DNA of 64,000 bases, from the NCBI GenBank assembly GCA_964510065.1, contig CAZEAC010000019.1, forward strand, positions 3,898 through 67,897, given 5' to 3'. The notes under the pieces were generated by a model, which saw nothing but the letters and a program-made list of their open reading frames with translations, was not told where the DNA came from and searched no databases. This document shows, piece by piece, positions 49,794 through 57,698 of the stretch. The stretch comes from CAZEAC01 sp964510065 (GTDB lineage Bacteria > Bdellovibrionota_C > UBA2361 > CAIXSY01). Position numbers and translations under genes: made by a program. Position 1 is the stretch's first letter. Each line of letters opens with the position of its first letter.

Positions 49794-50654
49794 TCAATTA
49801 ATTGCCACCGAATTCACTCGAACAACAAGCTTTTCAGTCGGCGCATTTGGATTCGTCGGATCGATAGCTGCCGGCTCGATGCTCAGCGTCATCTTAAGCC
49901 GAATTCTCGCGCCATCTTTTGGAAGATTTCTTATCGTCGCCTGACCGGCGAGCGAGTTCGCTGTGACACTCAGCTGTGCAGTTGTACCTTGTGCCGGTAC
50001 CGTCAAAGAGAATGTACCGCTCGAACCAGTTGTCGCGCTCGCGGCGCCTGGCGAGATACTTACGCGAGCTCCTGAATATGGAGCGCCGTTACTTCCAACA
50101 ATTGTTCCATCGAACACCCACTTACCCGAGGTTTGATTCGGCACCTCCCCGCCAACACCAGAATTTGGAGTTGCTGTTGGTGTCGGCTTAGAAGAGCCGC
50201 CACCTGGCTCAGTGTTTTCGGGAGTTGTCGTCGGAGTCGGGGCCACCTGCGGTGCGCCAATTTCGATCTCTACAACACTGACAATACCTCGTACATCTAC
50301 CTGCAACGTTGCGATTATTTCGGAAGTTCCCGCCGGAACATTATTCAGAGTAACCATCGAATCAATTCCTGGGCCGCGCACAATAAGCGATGGATCTGCG
50401 CTATCAATAGTCGTCGCAATATCGAAATTTCCCGCACTATCGGTACTCGTTGAATTGCCCGTCTCAGCGTGAATAACTTCGAGATTATACTGCGCTTGGC
50501 CACTGCTCGATGCGATATACCCTCGGATGTGCGCGTTGGTGGTATCACCAGTACCTGTGGTGCCGCCCCCGCAGCCTTGCGCAAAAAACATTAACAAGGC
50601 ACTAATAATAAAAAGCTGTGCCCAGCTCTTGATCTGCGTAAGAGACATTTCCAT
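49794..50654 (-). CDS. Lipoprotein with two beta-sandwich (carboxypeptidase-regulatory-like) domains
   Basis: A 286-residue lipoprotein: lipobox LLMFFAQGC followed by a Gly/Thr-rich spacer. Two CarboxypepD_reg-like segments (IRGYIASSSGQAQYNLEVIHAE, in parts GYIASSSGQAQYNLEV; and FDGTIVGSNGAPYSGARVSI) flank a Pro/Thr/Ser linker (TPTTTPENTEPGGGSSKPTP). It should be a surface or outer-membrane protein without enzyme activity. The DUF6502-like gene ends four bases upstream of its start, so both are in one operon. Confidence 0.8.
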   Translation of the reverse strand: MEMSLTQIKSWAQLFIISALLMFFAQGCGGGTTGTGDTTNAHIRGYIASSSGQAQYNLEVIHAETGNSTSTDSAGNFDIATTIDSADPSLIVRGPGIDSMVTLNNVPAGTSEIIATLQVDVRGIVSVVEIEIGAPQVAPTPTTTPENTEPGGGSSKPTPTATPNSGVGGEVPNQTSGKWVFDGTIVGSNGAPYSGARVSISPGAASATTGSSGTFSLTVPAQGTTAQLSVTANSLAGQATIRNLPKDGARIRLKMTLSIEPAAIDPTNPNAPTEKLVVRVNSVAIN

Positions 50655-50658
50655 AAAG

Positions 50659-51465
50659 TTATTCCTTTTTCCCCGGCACAGACTTCTCCTGTACTAAACC
50701 GAAACTCCCTAATACCGCGCGACAGGTGGGGCCTCGATAGTTCGGATCGGGGTTTATGTCTTGATCAAATTTGGCAAATTCTTCTCGCGCCCGCAGATGA
50801 AAGGCATGTCCCTCGCGGAGCAGCCACTGTTGAAGAACTTTGATCCCTTCGGGACGGACGCGATCGTATTCGGTACGCAGATGATGATTGGGCAACGCCG
50901 GCGATTGAGAAACGTTTGCGTTGACGGCGCAGATCAGATCGTGTAGATCACGCGAGAGTATCTGATAGCTCTCAAAGCTGTCACCTTTCGGAATATAGTT
51001 TTCGAATTTTAATTTGACACCTTTTGCCGTCTCTGTGACAGCGCCTACTCTCTTAAGCTCAAAGAGAACAGTTGCGGGATTAAGATCCTGGCTTACCGAA
51101 CGCACCAAATTTGAAAAGTCTTCACTCACAACCAACACTCTTGGCAATTTCTCCTGCGTGCAAAACGCCGGATCATCCTGCCACCGCCCAACAACTTTGC
51201 TTACTAGACTTCGCGACTCTTCTAGCCGGGCCCCGCCCTCTAGAAGACGGGTAATTTCGCGCCGCCGAAGTCCGGTAAGAACACTAAGCTTACTCTGCGT
51301 AGTTTTCGTAGAGTTCGCGGCTAACTCCCCTTCCGCCGCAGACACGAGCTCTACTTTTAGGCACTCCACTAGATCCTGAATCTTTATTGAGTGCTTCACG
51401 CAAAATCGAGCCACTGGGCGAAGCAGTAAGCGGAGAACTTTTAGCGCTGCAATTCCGAGACTCAA
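50659..51465 (-). CDS. DUF6502-like protein with helix-turn-helix, likely regulator
   Basis: A 268-residue cytosolic protein. The first 90 residues, LRLLLRPVARFCVKHSIKIQ, DLVECLKVELVSAAEGE and KLSVLTGLRRREITRLLEG, match the pattern I know as DUF6502, in which the second part looks like a winged helix-turn-helix. The C-terminal part is helical and charged. It is first in the pair with the lipoprotein gene and divergent from the large propeller/calcium-repeat protein, whose promoter region holds a 21-base palindrome (51602-51622) that it could bind; this is an inference from position only. Confidence 0.72.
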   Translation of the reverse strand: MSLGIAALKVLRLLLRPVARFCVKHSIKIQDLVECLKVELVSAAEGELAANSTKTTQSKLSVLTGLRRREITRLLEGGARLEESRSLVSKVVGRWQDDPAFCTQEKLPRVLVVSEDFSNLVRSVSQDLNPATVLFELKRVGAVTETAKGVKLKFENYIPKGDSFESYQILSRDLHDLICAVNANVSQSPALPNHHLRTEYDRVRPEGIKVLQQWLLREGHAFHLRAREEFAKFDQDINPDPNYRGPTCRAVLGSFGLVQEKSVPGKKE

Positions 51466-51571
51466 AAACGTCCTATGTGTGAAACGAACATTACCTTACC
51501 TTCCATCGAACACTCATTTATCAATATAACATAGCGCAAACTATTGGTAAAATAAAATATTAGTCTACTTA

Positions 51572-51599
51572 TTGACTAGCCTACTCGATCTGATATTCT
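51572..51599 (+). promoter_or_regulatory. Predicted sigma-70 promoter for the 51748 gene
   Basis: TTGACT (51572-51577) and TATTCT (51594-51599) are 16 bases apart in an AT-rich stretch. It is followed by a palindrome at the expected transcript start. Confidence 0.45.
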
Positions 51600-51601
51600 T
51601 T

Positions 51602-51622
51602 ATATGTGCGTTACGCACATAT
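51602..51622. promoter_or_regulatory. 21-bp palindrome, possible operator
   Basis: ATATGTGCGT-t-ACGCACATAT: perfect 10-bp arms with one central base. It overlaps the predicted transcript start of the divergent surface-protein gene, a typical place for a repressor site. Confidence 0.45.
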
Positions 51623-51747
51623 TTTGTGGCTGCGTTGGCACGCTGCTAAAATAAAGAAGCTGGAGCAACCTAATCCGAAAGACTGATCTATATCAGTCAA
51701 GCATGATGATGAGGACGGCTCCGCTTCGAACTGAAGTAGGAAAAAGT

Positions 51748-54486
51748 ATGTTCGAAAATTATAAGAAGTTAATCTCCAGAGTCGTCCTTGCTTGCTGCTG
51801 CATTCTCATCAATCCGTTCCACGGTCATGCCGTAACGCCCGAGCTAATTAGTCAATTCACTCCGGACAGTAGCTCGATCTATCAACATCAGCTCGGTATC
51901 ATTAATAATCGAGTCTACTTTGTCCCTGAAACTGGCATTGGTTGTGAGCTTTGGGAGAGTGATGGAACGGCTTTGGGCACAAAGCTTCTGTTTCAGATGC
52001 ATCCTTATGTTCCTGGAAATCCGCCTCCGGGAACGTGCGGTATTCTTGATTCAAAACTTACCGTTGGAAACAAAATATACTTTGCAAGCCATGATCAAGA
52101 TCTCGGATCTGAGCTCTGGGTTACCGATGGAACTCAGCAAGGAACTCACATCATCAAGGACATAAATTTTCTGACCTGGCGCGGGAACTCTTCGCCTTTG
52201 GAGTTAACTCAGGGGCCAAACGGCCTACTCTATTTCACCGCGAACGATCTCCCGGCTGGACGTGAGCTCTGGGCCACCGACGGCACAGAAGCCGGTACTC
52301 GTCGGGTCGCCGATATTAATCCGGGAACATCAGGCTCGAATCCGAGAAAGTTAACAATTGTCGGCACAGACCTCTACTTCGTCGCCACTACACCCGCAAC
52401 CGGCGAGGAGCTATGGGTAACCGACGGTAGCGCGGCCGGCACCCGCCTGGTCGCTGATATAAATATCGGATCGGCATCGACCTCTTTCTATGAGTTTAGA
52501 GCAGTGGCGAATCAGCTGTTTTTTGTGGCGACTCGACCCGATGTCGGGCGCGAGCTATGGGTGTCGGATGGAGTTCAAACTACTTTGGTGAAAGACATGG
52601 TTCCTGGGAGCGAGAGCTCGTATCCTGCGCTCTTACAATCCGCAGGAAATGACCTTTATTACGCCTATTATCCTCTGCCAAACCTTAGCAGTCGTCTATT
52701 CGTTCGCTACACTCCACAAACCAATAGCTTTGAGACCCTTAGTCCAATCGACGATGCTTATTATTCTGAGCTTCTTCTGTATCAGGGTAAATTTTATTTT
52801 GGAGGCCTCCAGGGCCGACCGTTTGTGTATGATCTGGCGACCGCGAAAGGGGAATACTTGTCGACTCTTCCGTTTCCTGGAAGCTCGCTTGTAAGCTGCG
52901 ACAAATTTTTCCCGGTTGGGAATGCCGTATACTTTCGAGGCCGAGGCTCACAGGGCGATTTTAGTATTTGGAGATCTCGAGGTACCCGTTCAACTACGGA
53001 GAGGATAACTACACAACAAAACAACGTCGACAGTTTCGCGTACCTTAATGAGTACTTTATCTATCTTGGCTGGACTCCCGAGACCGGAGAAGAGCTTTGG
53101 AGATTCAAGGAGGACGAATGTCCCGCTAACCCAGATAAATACGAGCCGGGAGCTTGTGGATGTGCCACAGCCGATACGGATTCGGACAGCGATGGTGTTC
53201 CAAACTGCCATGATGGCTGTCCAGACGATCTCAACAAGACTGCAGGCGGCATTTGCGGCTGCAATGTGCCTGATGTTGACACCGATCTCGATGGTAGTGC
53301 CGACTGTATCGAAACCTGTCCGCTCGATCCGTTAAAGATTGCTCCAGGAAAATGTAATTGTGGGACGCCGGACACTGACTCGGACAGCGATGGCACTGCA
53401 AACTGCACAGATGGTTGTCCAAACGATCCGCTCAAGACCACTCCAGGTATTTGCGGCTGCGGAACTGTCGACCTCGATAGCGACAGCGACGGAAGCTATA
53501 ACTGTAAGGACCTCTGTCCAAACGATCCGGCCAAAATATTGCCCGGAATTTGTAACTGCGGTACCGCGGATACAGATTCAGACAGCGATGGCATACCCAA
53601 CTGTCGCGACGAATGCCCAAATAGCGCGGCAAAAACTGTATCTGGGGCCTGCGGCTGCGGCGTTTCCGAAACTGATACCGATCGCGATGGTACTCCCGAT
53701 TGCGTGGATGGCTGCCCCTTAAACGGCTTGAAGACTTCAGCAGGAGTGTGCGGCTGCGCCATTCCTGATTTTGATTCAGATAGTGACGGCACGCTCGACT
53801 GCCAGGATACCTGCCCCGATAACTCAGGGAAGCAGCTTCCGGGAATTTGTGGTTGCTATGTGGCAGACACTGACACGGACAGGGATTCCACAGCCGACTG
53901 TTTAGATCTCTGCATTAATGACGCCAATAAGACTCTTCCGGGAGCGTGTGGCTGCGGAATCTCAGAGGCCGACAGTGATGGTGATCGCACTCCGAACTGC
54001 CAAGATGCTTGCCCCTATGATCCGTTGAAAATTGTTGCTGGCATCTGTGGTTGTGGCATATCCGACGGCGATCGCGATTTCAACGGACAGCCGGACTGTT
54101 TGGAAACGATCTCCGATCCTGTTCCAACGCCAACACCAACGCCAGTTCCAGGAGGAACTGTTGACACCCTCACGAACAAGATTCCGGCCCCGGCGATTCT
54201 CACCAAGGCAAAGGGCGGCGCTTTAGTACAGCTGCCGACCGTGCTTGAATTGACAAGCTTTAGGGTACGCTATGCTTATCTTGACAGGAAGGGAAAACAG
54301 CTTTCGATTCGTGAGTTGGTTTCTTCAGCGCCGACCTTTGTCATAGTGTCAAAAACTAAAAAGGCGGTCGCCCTTACGCTCGACTACCGACTAGAAAGGA
54401 AAGGGAGCAATGAGGTGTCGCAGTACAGCGCGCCAGCAAAATTCGCAATTAAGAAAGTCGTAAAACGCGGGCGTGCTCGTAAGTAA
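51748..54486 (+). CDS. Exported propeller protein with ten thrombospondin-type-3 calcium repeats
   Basis: A 912-residue secreted protein, signal peptide ISRVVLACCCILINPFHGHA. Residues 30-460 have repeated GxELWVTDGTxxGT motifs (CELWESDGTALGT, SELWVTDGTQQGT, RELWATDGTEAGT, EELWVTDGSAAGT, RELWVSDG), the kind that forms a beta propeller. Residues 470-800 hold ten units of about 33 residues (CPNDPLKTTPGICGCG then DxDSDSDGxxNC), thrombospondin type 3-like with added Cys. A Pro/Thr linker (PVPTPTPTPVPGG) and a basic beta domain ending in GRARK follow. The ATG at 51748 has AGGA ten bases upstream; another at 51703 does not. It likely sits on the cell surface and binds calcium. Confidence 0.85.
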   Translation: MFENYKKLISRVVLACCCILINPFHGHAVTPELISQFTPDSSSIYQHQLGIINNRVYFVPETGIGCELWESDGTALGTKLLFQMHPYVPGNPPPGTCGILDSKLTVGNKIYFASHDQDLGSELWVTDGTQQGTHIIKDINFLTWRGNSSPLELTQGPNGLLYFTANDLPAGRELWATDGTEAGTRRVADINPGTSGSNPRKLTIVGTDLYFVATTPATGEELWVTDGSAAGTRLVADINIGSASTSFYEFRAVANQLFFVATRPDVGRELWVSDGVQTTLVKDMVPGSESSYPALLQSAGNDLYYAYYPLPNLSSRLFVRYTPQTNSFETLSPIDDAYYSELLLYQGKFYFGGLQGRPFVYDLATAKGEYLSTLPFPGSSLVSCDKFFPVGNAVYFRGRGSQGDFSIWRSRGTRSTTERITTQQNNVDSFAYLNEYFIYLGWTPETGEELWRFKEDECPANPDKYEPGACGCATADTDSDSDGVPNCHDGCPDDLNKTAGGICGCNVPDVDTDLDGSADCIETCPLDPLKIAPGKCNCGTPDTDSDSDGTANCTDGCPNDPLKTTPGICGCGTVDLDSDSDGSYNCKDLCPNDPAKILPGICNCGTADTDSDSDGIPNCRDECPNSAAKTVSGACGCGVSETDTDRDGTPDCVDGCPLNGLKTSAGVCGCAIPDFDSDSDGTLDCQDTCPDNSGKQLPGICGCYVADTDTDRDSTADCLDLCINDANKTLPGACGCGISEADSDGDRTPNCQDACPYDPLKIVAGICGCGISDGDRDFNGQPDCLETISDPVPTPTPTPVPGGTVDTLTNKIPAPAILTKAKGGALVQLPTVLELTSFRVRYAYLDRKGKQLSIRELVSSAPTFVIVSKTKKAVALTLDYRLERKGSNEVSQYSAPAKFAIKKVVKRGRARK
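53110..54110 (+). repeat. Ten coding 99-bp repeats
   Basis: DNA of the ten thrombospondin-type units, period 99 bases, including GATTCGGACAGCGATGG-like blocks. It is diverged between copies, so it is old and probably stable. Confidence 0.85.
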
Positions 54487-54552
54487 TCAGTAACAACAAA
54501 TGTACTGTGCCGGTTAATGTGGAATTAGCCGACTCAGCAATAAGGAGTGCAT

Positions 54553-54888
54553 ATGAATCAGGCAACGAAAGCGGTCGCGATAGGAATTATTTCTATGCTA
54601 AGCGGATGCGGAGGACAGGTGTTCACTGCAACCGGACCGAAGCTCGCTCCGCGTCAGACCGGTTGTGATTTTCGAGTTCTTACCACTGCGCCATCTGGTC
54701 AGTACGAGGAGCTTGGAGTAATTGACGTGAGCCCTGGAGCCTACGGTATTAATGCCACGACCAAGCTCAATGTATTTAAAGGGAAGATTGCCGAGCATGT
54801 CTGCGCGGCCGGAGGTAATGCCGCTCTTGTCGCAGTAAACGGCCTCGGATTCTACATTAAGGCCACAGTATTAGATATCAAGCAGTAA
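54553..54888 (+). CDS. Small lipoprotein
   Basis: A 111-residue lipoprotein with lipobox IISMLSGC, then a Gly-Gly spacer and a compact domain (DFRVLTTAPSGQYEELGVID, then HVCAAGGNAALVAVNGLGFY) of the kind seen in small outer-membrane lipoproteins with the AGGNA pattern. Start at ATG 54553 with AAGGAG seven bases upstream; a GTG two codons earlier is less likely. It stands alone after the calcium-repeat gene. Confidence 0.78.
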   Translation: MNQATKAVAIGIISMLSGCGGQVFTATGPKLAPRQTGCDFRVLTTAPSGQYEELGVIDVSPGAYGINATTKLNVFKGKIAEHVCAAGGNAALVAVNGLGFYIKATVLDIKQ

Positions 54889-54933
54889 TTTCTCTGTCGT
54901 TTCAGTACGTTAAGCAACGACGAGTAGATTAAA

Positions 54934-55059
54934 ATGTGGGTAGCTTCTTCTCCTCTCGATAGCCTCTGTGCTCTCTGTGGTTTTTAATGCATTTAGACCA
55001 CAGAGACACAGAGGTCACAGAGCAGCGGAAATAGCTACCCACACATAATGAGTAATTAC
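54934..55059. repeat. Palindromic repeat family A, copy A5
   Basis: GTGGGTAGCT and AGCTACCCAC near the ends, with ATAATGAGTAATTAC at the right, as in A3. The core is gctctctgtggttt with agaccacagagacacagag. Confidence 0.85.
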
Positions 55060-55122
55060 ACGGAGAGTAGATTACTTTTCGCCTACTCGCGCCCCTCTGC
55101 ATGCATCTAAAGATATTAACTC

Positions 55123-55167
55123 GGACTTCTCACAGGTGCGCCGGTAACGGCGCACTGAGAAGTCCGG
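55123..55167 (+). promoter_or_regulatory. Long hairpin upstream of the 55192 gene
   Basis: Outer stem CGGACTTCTCA with TGAGAAGTCCG (11 bp), a 3-base bulge (CAG), inner stem GTGCGCCG with CGGCGCAC (8 bp) and a GTAA tetraloop. It ends 24 bases before the start codon. It may be a leader structure or another short repeat. Confidence 0.6.
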
Positions 55168-55191
55168 GTTAAGGCAAAGGGTGGCGCGAAC

Positions 55192-55686
55192 ATGGACCAG
55201 AATACATTACTGATCATAGGGCTTGCGGGCGGAGTCGCAGCGATTGGCTGCGCAATACTCTGTCTTATCACCTTACTTAGTCTTAGAAGCGGCCAGCGTG
55301 AGCGCCGCGAGCTTTACAAAGAGATGTATGGCATCCTTAAAAAAATTGAGGGGCTTACTGCAAGCCGGCGCGAGCAGATGATCCGGCACTATGATTCAAT
55401 TCTCGACAATTTGGCAAATCGCCTCCCGCCAACCGTTGCTGCTCAAACAAGTGACTTAATCATCGACACTGAAGGGAAGATCCTTGCTCGACTTGCCGAG
55501 CTCGAACCGAACTTGCGCGAGGATGACGCAGCACGAAAGAAGATGGAAGACCTAGTCCGATCAATGGAGAAACTAGAGCATGCGATTGTCGCAATTACTT
55601 CCGACACAGTGCGCCAGGTTCTCAATGACAGTCGTCGTGAACTTTTTGAGGACCAGATCTCTAAACAGTCCTCGCTTGCTGCTTAA
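55192..55686 (+). CDS. Membrane-anchored coiled-coil protein of unknown function
   Basis: A 164-residue protein with one N-terminal helix (LLIIGLAGGVAAIGCAILCLITLLSL, in parts) and a cytosolic helical part rich in Arg/Glu/Leu (KEMYGILKKIEGLTASRREQ, KMEDLVRSMEKLEHAIVAIT) that should form a coiled coil. I do not recognise it. It overlaps the convergent rarD gene by 26 bases at the ends. Confidence 0.68.
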   Translation: MDQNTLLIIGLAGGVAAIGCAILCLITLLSLRSGQRERRELYKEMYGILKKIEGLTASRREQMIRHYDSILDNLANRLPPTVAAQTSDLIIDTEGKILARLAELEPNLREDDAARKKMEDLVRSMEKLEHAIVAITSDTVRQVLNDSRRELFEDQISKQSSLAA

Positions 55687-56548
55687 GTCGACCATTCCAC
55701 CAAAGCTCTCCGAGATAGATCGCAGTCGCAACCCATACTAATCCGAAACCGACTGCACTCTGATAGGTAAAAGCTTCACCAAATACAAAAACTGCCACCA
55801 TGAACTGTAAAGTAGGGGAAAGATACTGCAAAAAACCGATCGTCTGTAATGGCAAGCGTCGAGCAGCACTCGCGAAAAGAAGTAAAGGAGCCGAAGTAAC
55901 TACGCCGGCACCGACAAGCAAGATCTTGGTGAGAAAGTCGCCATAAATAATCTCGCCTCCACCCGCGAAGAGCACAAACGCCAGCGCTATCGGCGTCAAA
56001 AAAATGGTTTCAATAGTAAGACCTTCAAGCGATCCGTATGCGGCAATTTTTCTTACGAATCCATAAAACGTGAACGAAAGGGCGAGTGCTAACGCAATCC
56101 ACGGAAAACCTTGCGAGTGCGACCCTAGATAAACGACCGCGGCAGCACCAAAGATCACCGCAATCCATTGCCCTCTTCGCAGTTTCTCACTTAAAAGCAG
56201 GTAGCCAAGTGCGACATTGAGGAGCGGGGTAACAAAATAGCCCAAACTACACTCAAGCGCGAAGCCATGATTAACACCCCAAATATACACTAACCAATTA
56301 CTCGCAATGAGCACTGCGCACAGCAGCGCATACAACGCACTTCGCCTGTCTTTAAAAACGTCACGAACCTTTTTCCAGTTGCCAAGGTAAAAGACCGCGC
56401 CACAAAGAAACGCACAGGACCAAATAATTCGATGAGAGAGAATCTCAATCGCAGGGAGCGTTTGTAATAGTTTCCAATAGACAGGCAGAACTCCCCAGAG
56501 AAGATAGGAGAGAGTTCCAAAAATATATCCCTGCCGGGCAGACATCAT
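55661..56548 (-). CDS. rarD: RarD, EamA-family transporter
   Basis: A 295-residue protein with ten predicted transmembrane helices in two EamA repeats. RarD-type features are LSYLLWGVLPVYWKLL, SHRIIWSCAFL and SNWLVYIWGVNHGFALECSLGYFVTPLLNV (in parts NWLVYIWGVNHG and SLGYFVTPLLNVALGYL), and the later LQYLSPTLQFMVAVFVFGE. The family exports small molecules; the ligand is unknown. It is convergent with the coiled-coil gene. Confidence 0.9.
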   Translation of the reverse strand: MMSARQGYIFGTLSYLLWGVLPVYWKLLQTLPAIEILSHRIIWSCAFLCGAVFYLGNWKKVRDVFKDRRSALYALLCAVLIASNWLVYIWGVNHGFALECSLGYFVTPLLNVALGYLLLSEKLRRGQWIAVIFGAAAVVYLGSHSQGFPWIALALALSFTFYGFVRKIAAYGSLEGLTIETIFLTPIALAFVLFAGGGEIIYGDFLTKILLVGAGVVTSAPLLLFASAARRLPLQTIGFLQYLSPTLQFMVAVFVFGEAFTYQSAVGFGLVWVATAIYLGELWWNGRLKQQARTV

Positions 56549-56624
56549 TCAGATTTAATCGTCAACGTAGTAAAAATCAAGGCGCAACCGGAGATAAAAG
56601 AGAGGGACGGGTTGCAAGAAACCA

Positions 56625-56662
56625 AAAAGGCCGGAGCTAGTTATCACAACTAGCTCCGGCTT
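56625..56662 (-). terminator. Intrinsic terminator of the M50-like gene
   Basis: Perfect 13-bp stem GCCGGAGCTAGTT / AACTAGCTCCGGC (56630-56642, 56648-56660) with a 5-base loop. On the minus strand CTTTTTGG follows the stem, which makes it a good terminator for the leftward gene ending at 56684. The plus strand has only TTT. Confidence 0.85.
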
Positions 56663-56683
56663 TGAAACCGCGACTGAAGCTTC

Positions 56684-57385
56684 CTACGTTGCCGCAGGGG
56701 CTGTCGCGTCAGTTTTGCTCGCCGTATCCGAGCCGCTCGAGAACCAGACCGCCACGCATAACACGACAATCGATATCGCGAACCAAACGATTCCCCATAC
56801 AATCGTGGGAATTCCGCTCAGTTCGGCGAGCATGCGCGCGTCCGAATGCAGCTCGCTACGCTGCAAGACATCGCTTCTTATATCAAGCACTGCATAGAAT
56901 GCCGAGTAGAAGCCGATCAATCGAAGTGCCATATCGCAGAGAATTCGATGTCCCCAGACACCCATGGCAATTAACGCCAAGGAGAATGCCATGGCAAAGC
57001 TTAGGGCAAAGAAGCCGCGCACGTACGATATCGTCAAGACGAACATGACGACACCAATACTTGTTGCTATCTCTTTGTCCCAGCGCGAACGGCACGCAGC
57101 GAGCATTATCAAGCTGCCAAGTACCAGATTACCTAGGTACCCGGCGCTAAGCGTAAGAAAGCGCCAGCCACCCTGAGTAAGCGCATGGCCTCCTTCCTGC
57201 GGATTGAGCGCGATCTCCAGTACCTTTCCACCAGTGAGAAGAGTCGCGACGGCATGACTCATTTCATGTAGAAACACCGCAAATATCTTCAATGGGAAAA
57301 ATATTATCCAGTTTCCAATCACAAACAGGATCATCGCGAAAACGATCCAGCCAGCCATAACTGCGCTACGCGAAACGCCTTTCAT
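56684..57385 (-). CDS. M50-like membrane metalloprotease
   Basis: A 233-residue multi-pass protein with the zinc motif in VFLHEMSHAVATLLTGGKVL (HExxH) near residue 40, GGWRFLTLSAGYLGNLVLGS and about six helices, as in peptidase M50B-like proteins. An Asp after the later helices (YAVLDIRSDV) may be the third ligand. The family includes regulated intramembrane proteases, but this type is of unknown role. Its terminator follows. Upstream is a 310-base region before recJ. Confidence 0.82.
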   Translation of the reverse strand: MKGVSRSAVMAGWIVFAMILFVIGNWIIFFPLKIFAVFLHEMSHAVATLLTGGKVLEIALNPQEGGHALTQGGWRFLTLSAGYLGNLVLGSLIMLAACRSRWDKEIATSIGVVMFVLTISYVRGFFALSFAMAFSLALIAMGVWGHRILCDMALRLIGFYSAFYAVLDIRSDVLQRSELHSDARMLAELSGIPTIVWGIVWFAISIVVLCVAVWFSSGSDTASKTDATAPAAT

Positions 57386-57698
57386 ATGTATTTCTTATAT
57401 TTGTGAAATGACAGACAGCCGGCATGTACTGCCGAGTCAATTCGAGAGAACCTACCTTGCAATCCCTGTCCCGGATTGTGCAGTTCCAACTGCATCATCC
57501 GGAATCGCGAAAGACTTCTACACACGCTCAATTTGGCAAGGACCACGGAGGGCCCCACAGTATAGTAAATTTCAGCGGCCTAAGTCTTGTTCGCCGATTA
57601 GCCTGCTAACCAATTGAGACTATTAGCTTTCTGGTGAGAACCGAATGTCAATCGAACAACAACATAATTATGCAGCCAAACTTTAAATTGGTTAAACT
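57386..57698. other. Intergenic, nothing recognised
   Basis: About 310 bases between the leftward M50-like gene and recJ. Short frames have no support. No hairpin or RNA gene was seen. Confidence 0.4.

Noticed and set aside
53110..54110. 99-bp direct repeats as a possible CRISPR or satellite
   Set aside because: They encode regular calcium-binding units in one long open frame.
57408..57617. 69-codon frame before recJ
   Set aside because: No ribosome binding site, overlapping alternatives, no pattern.
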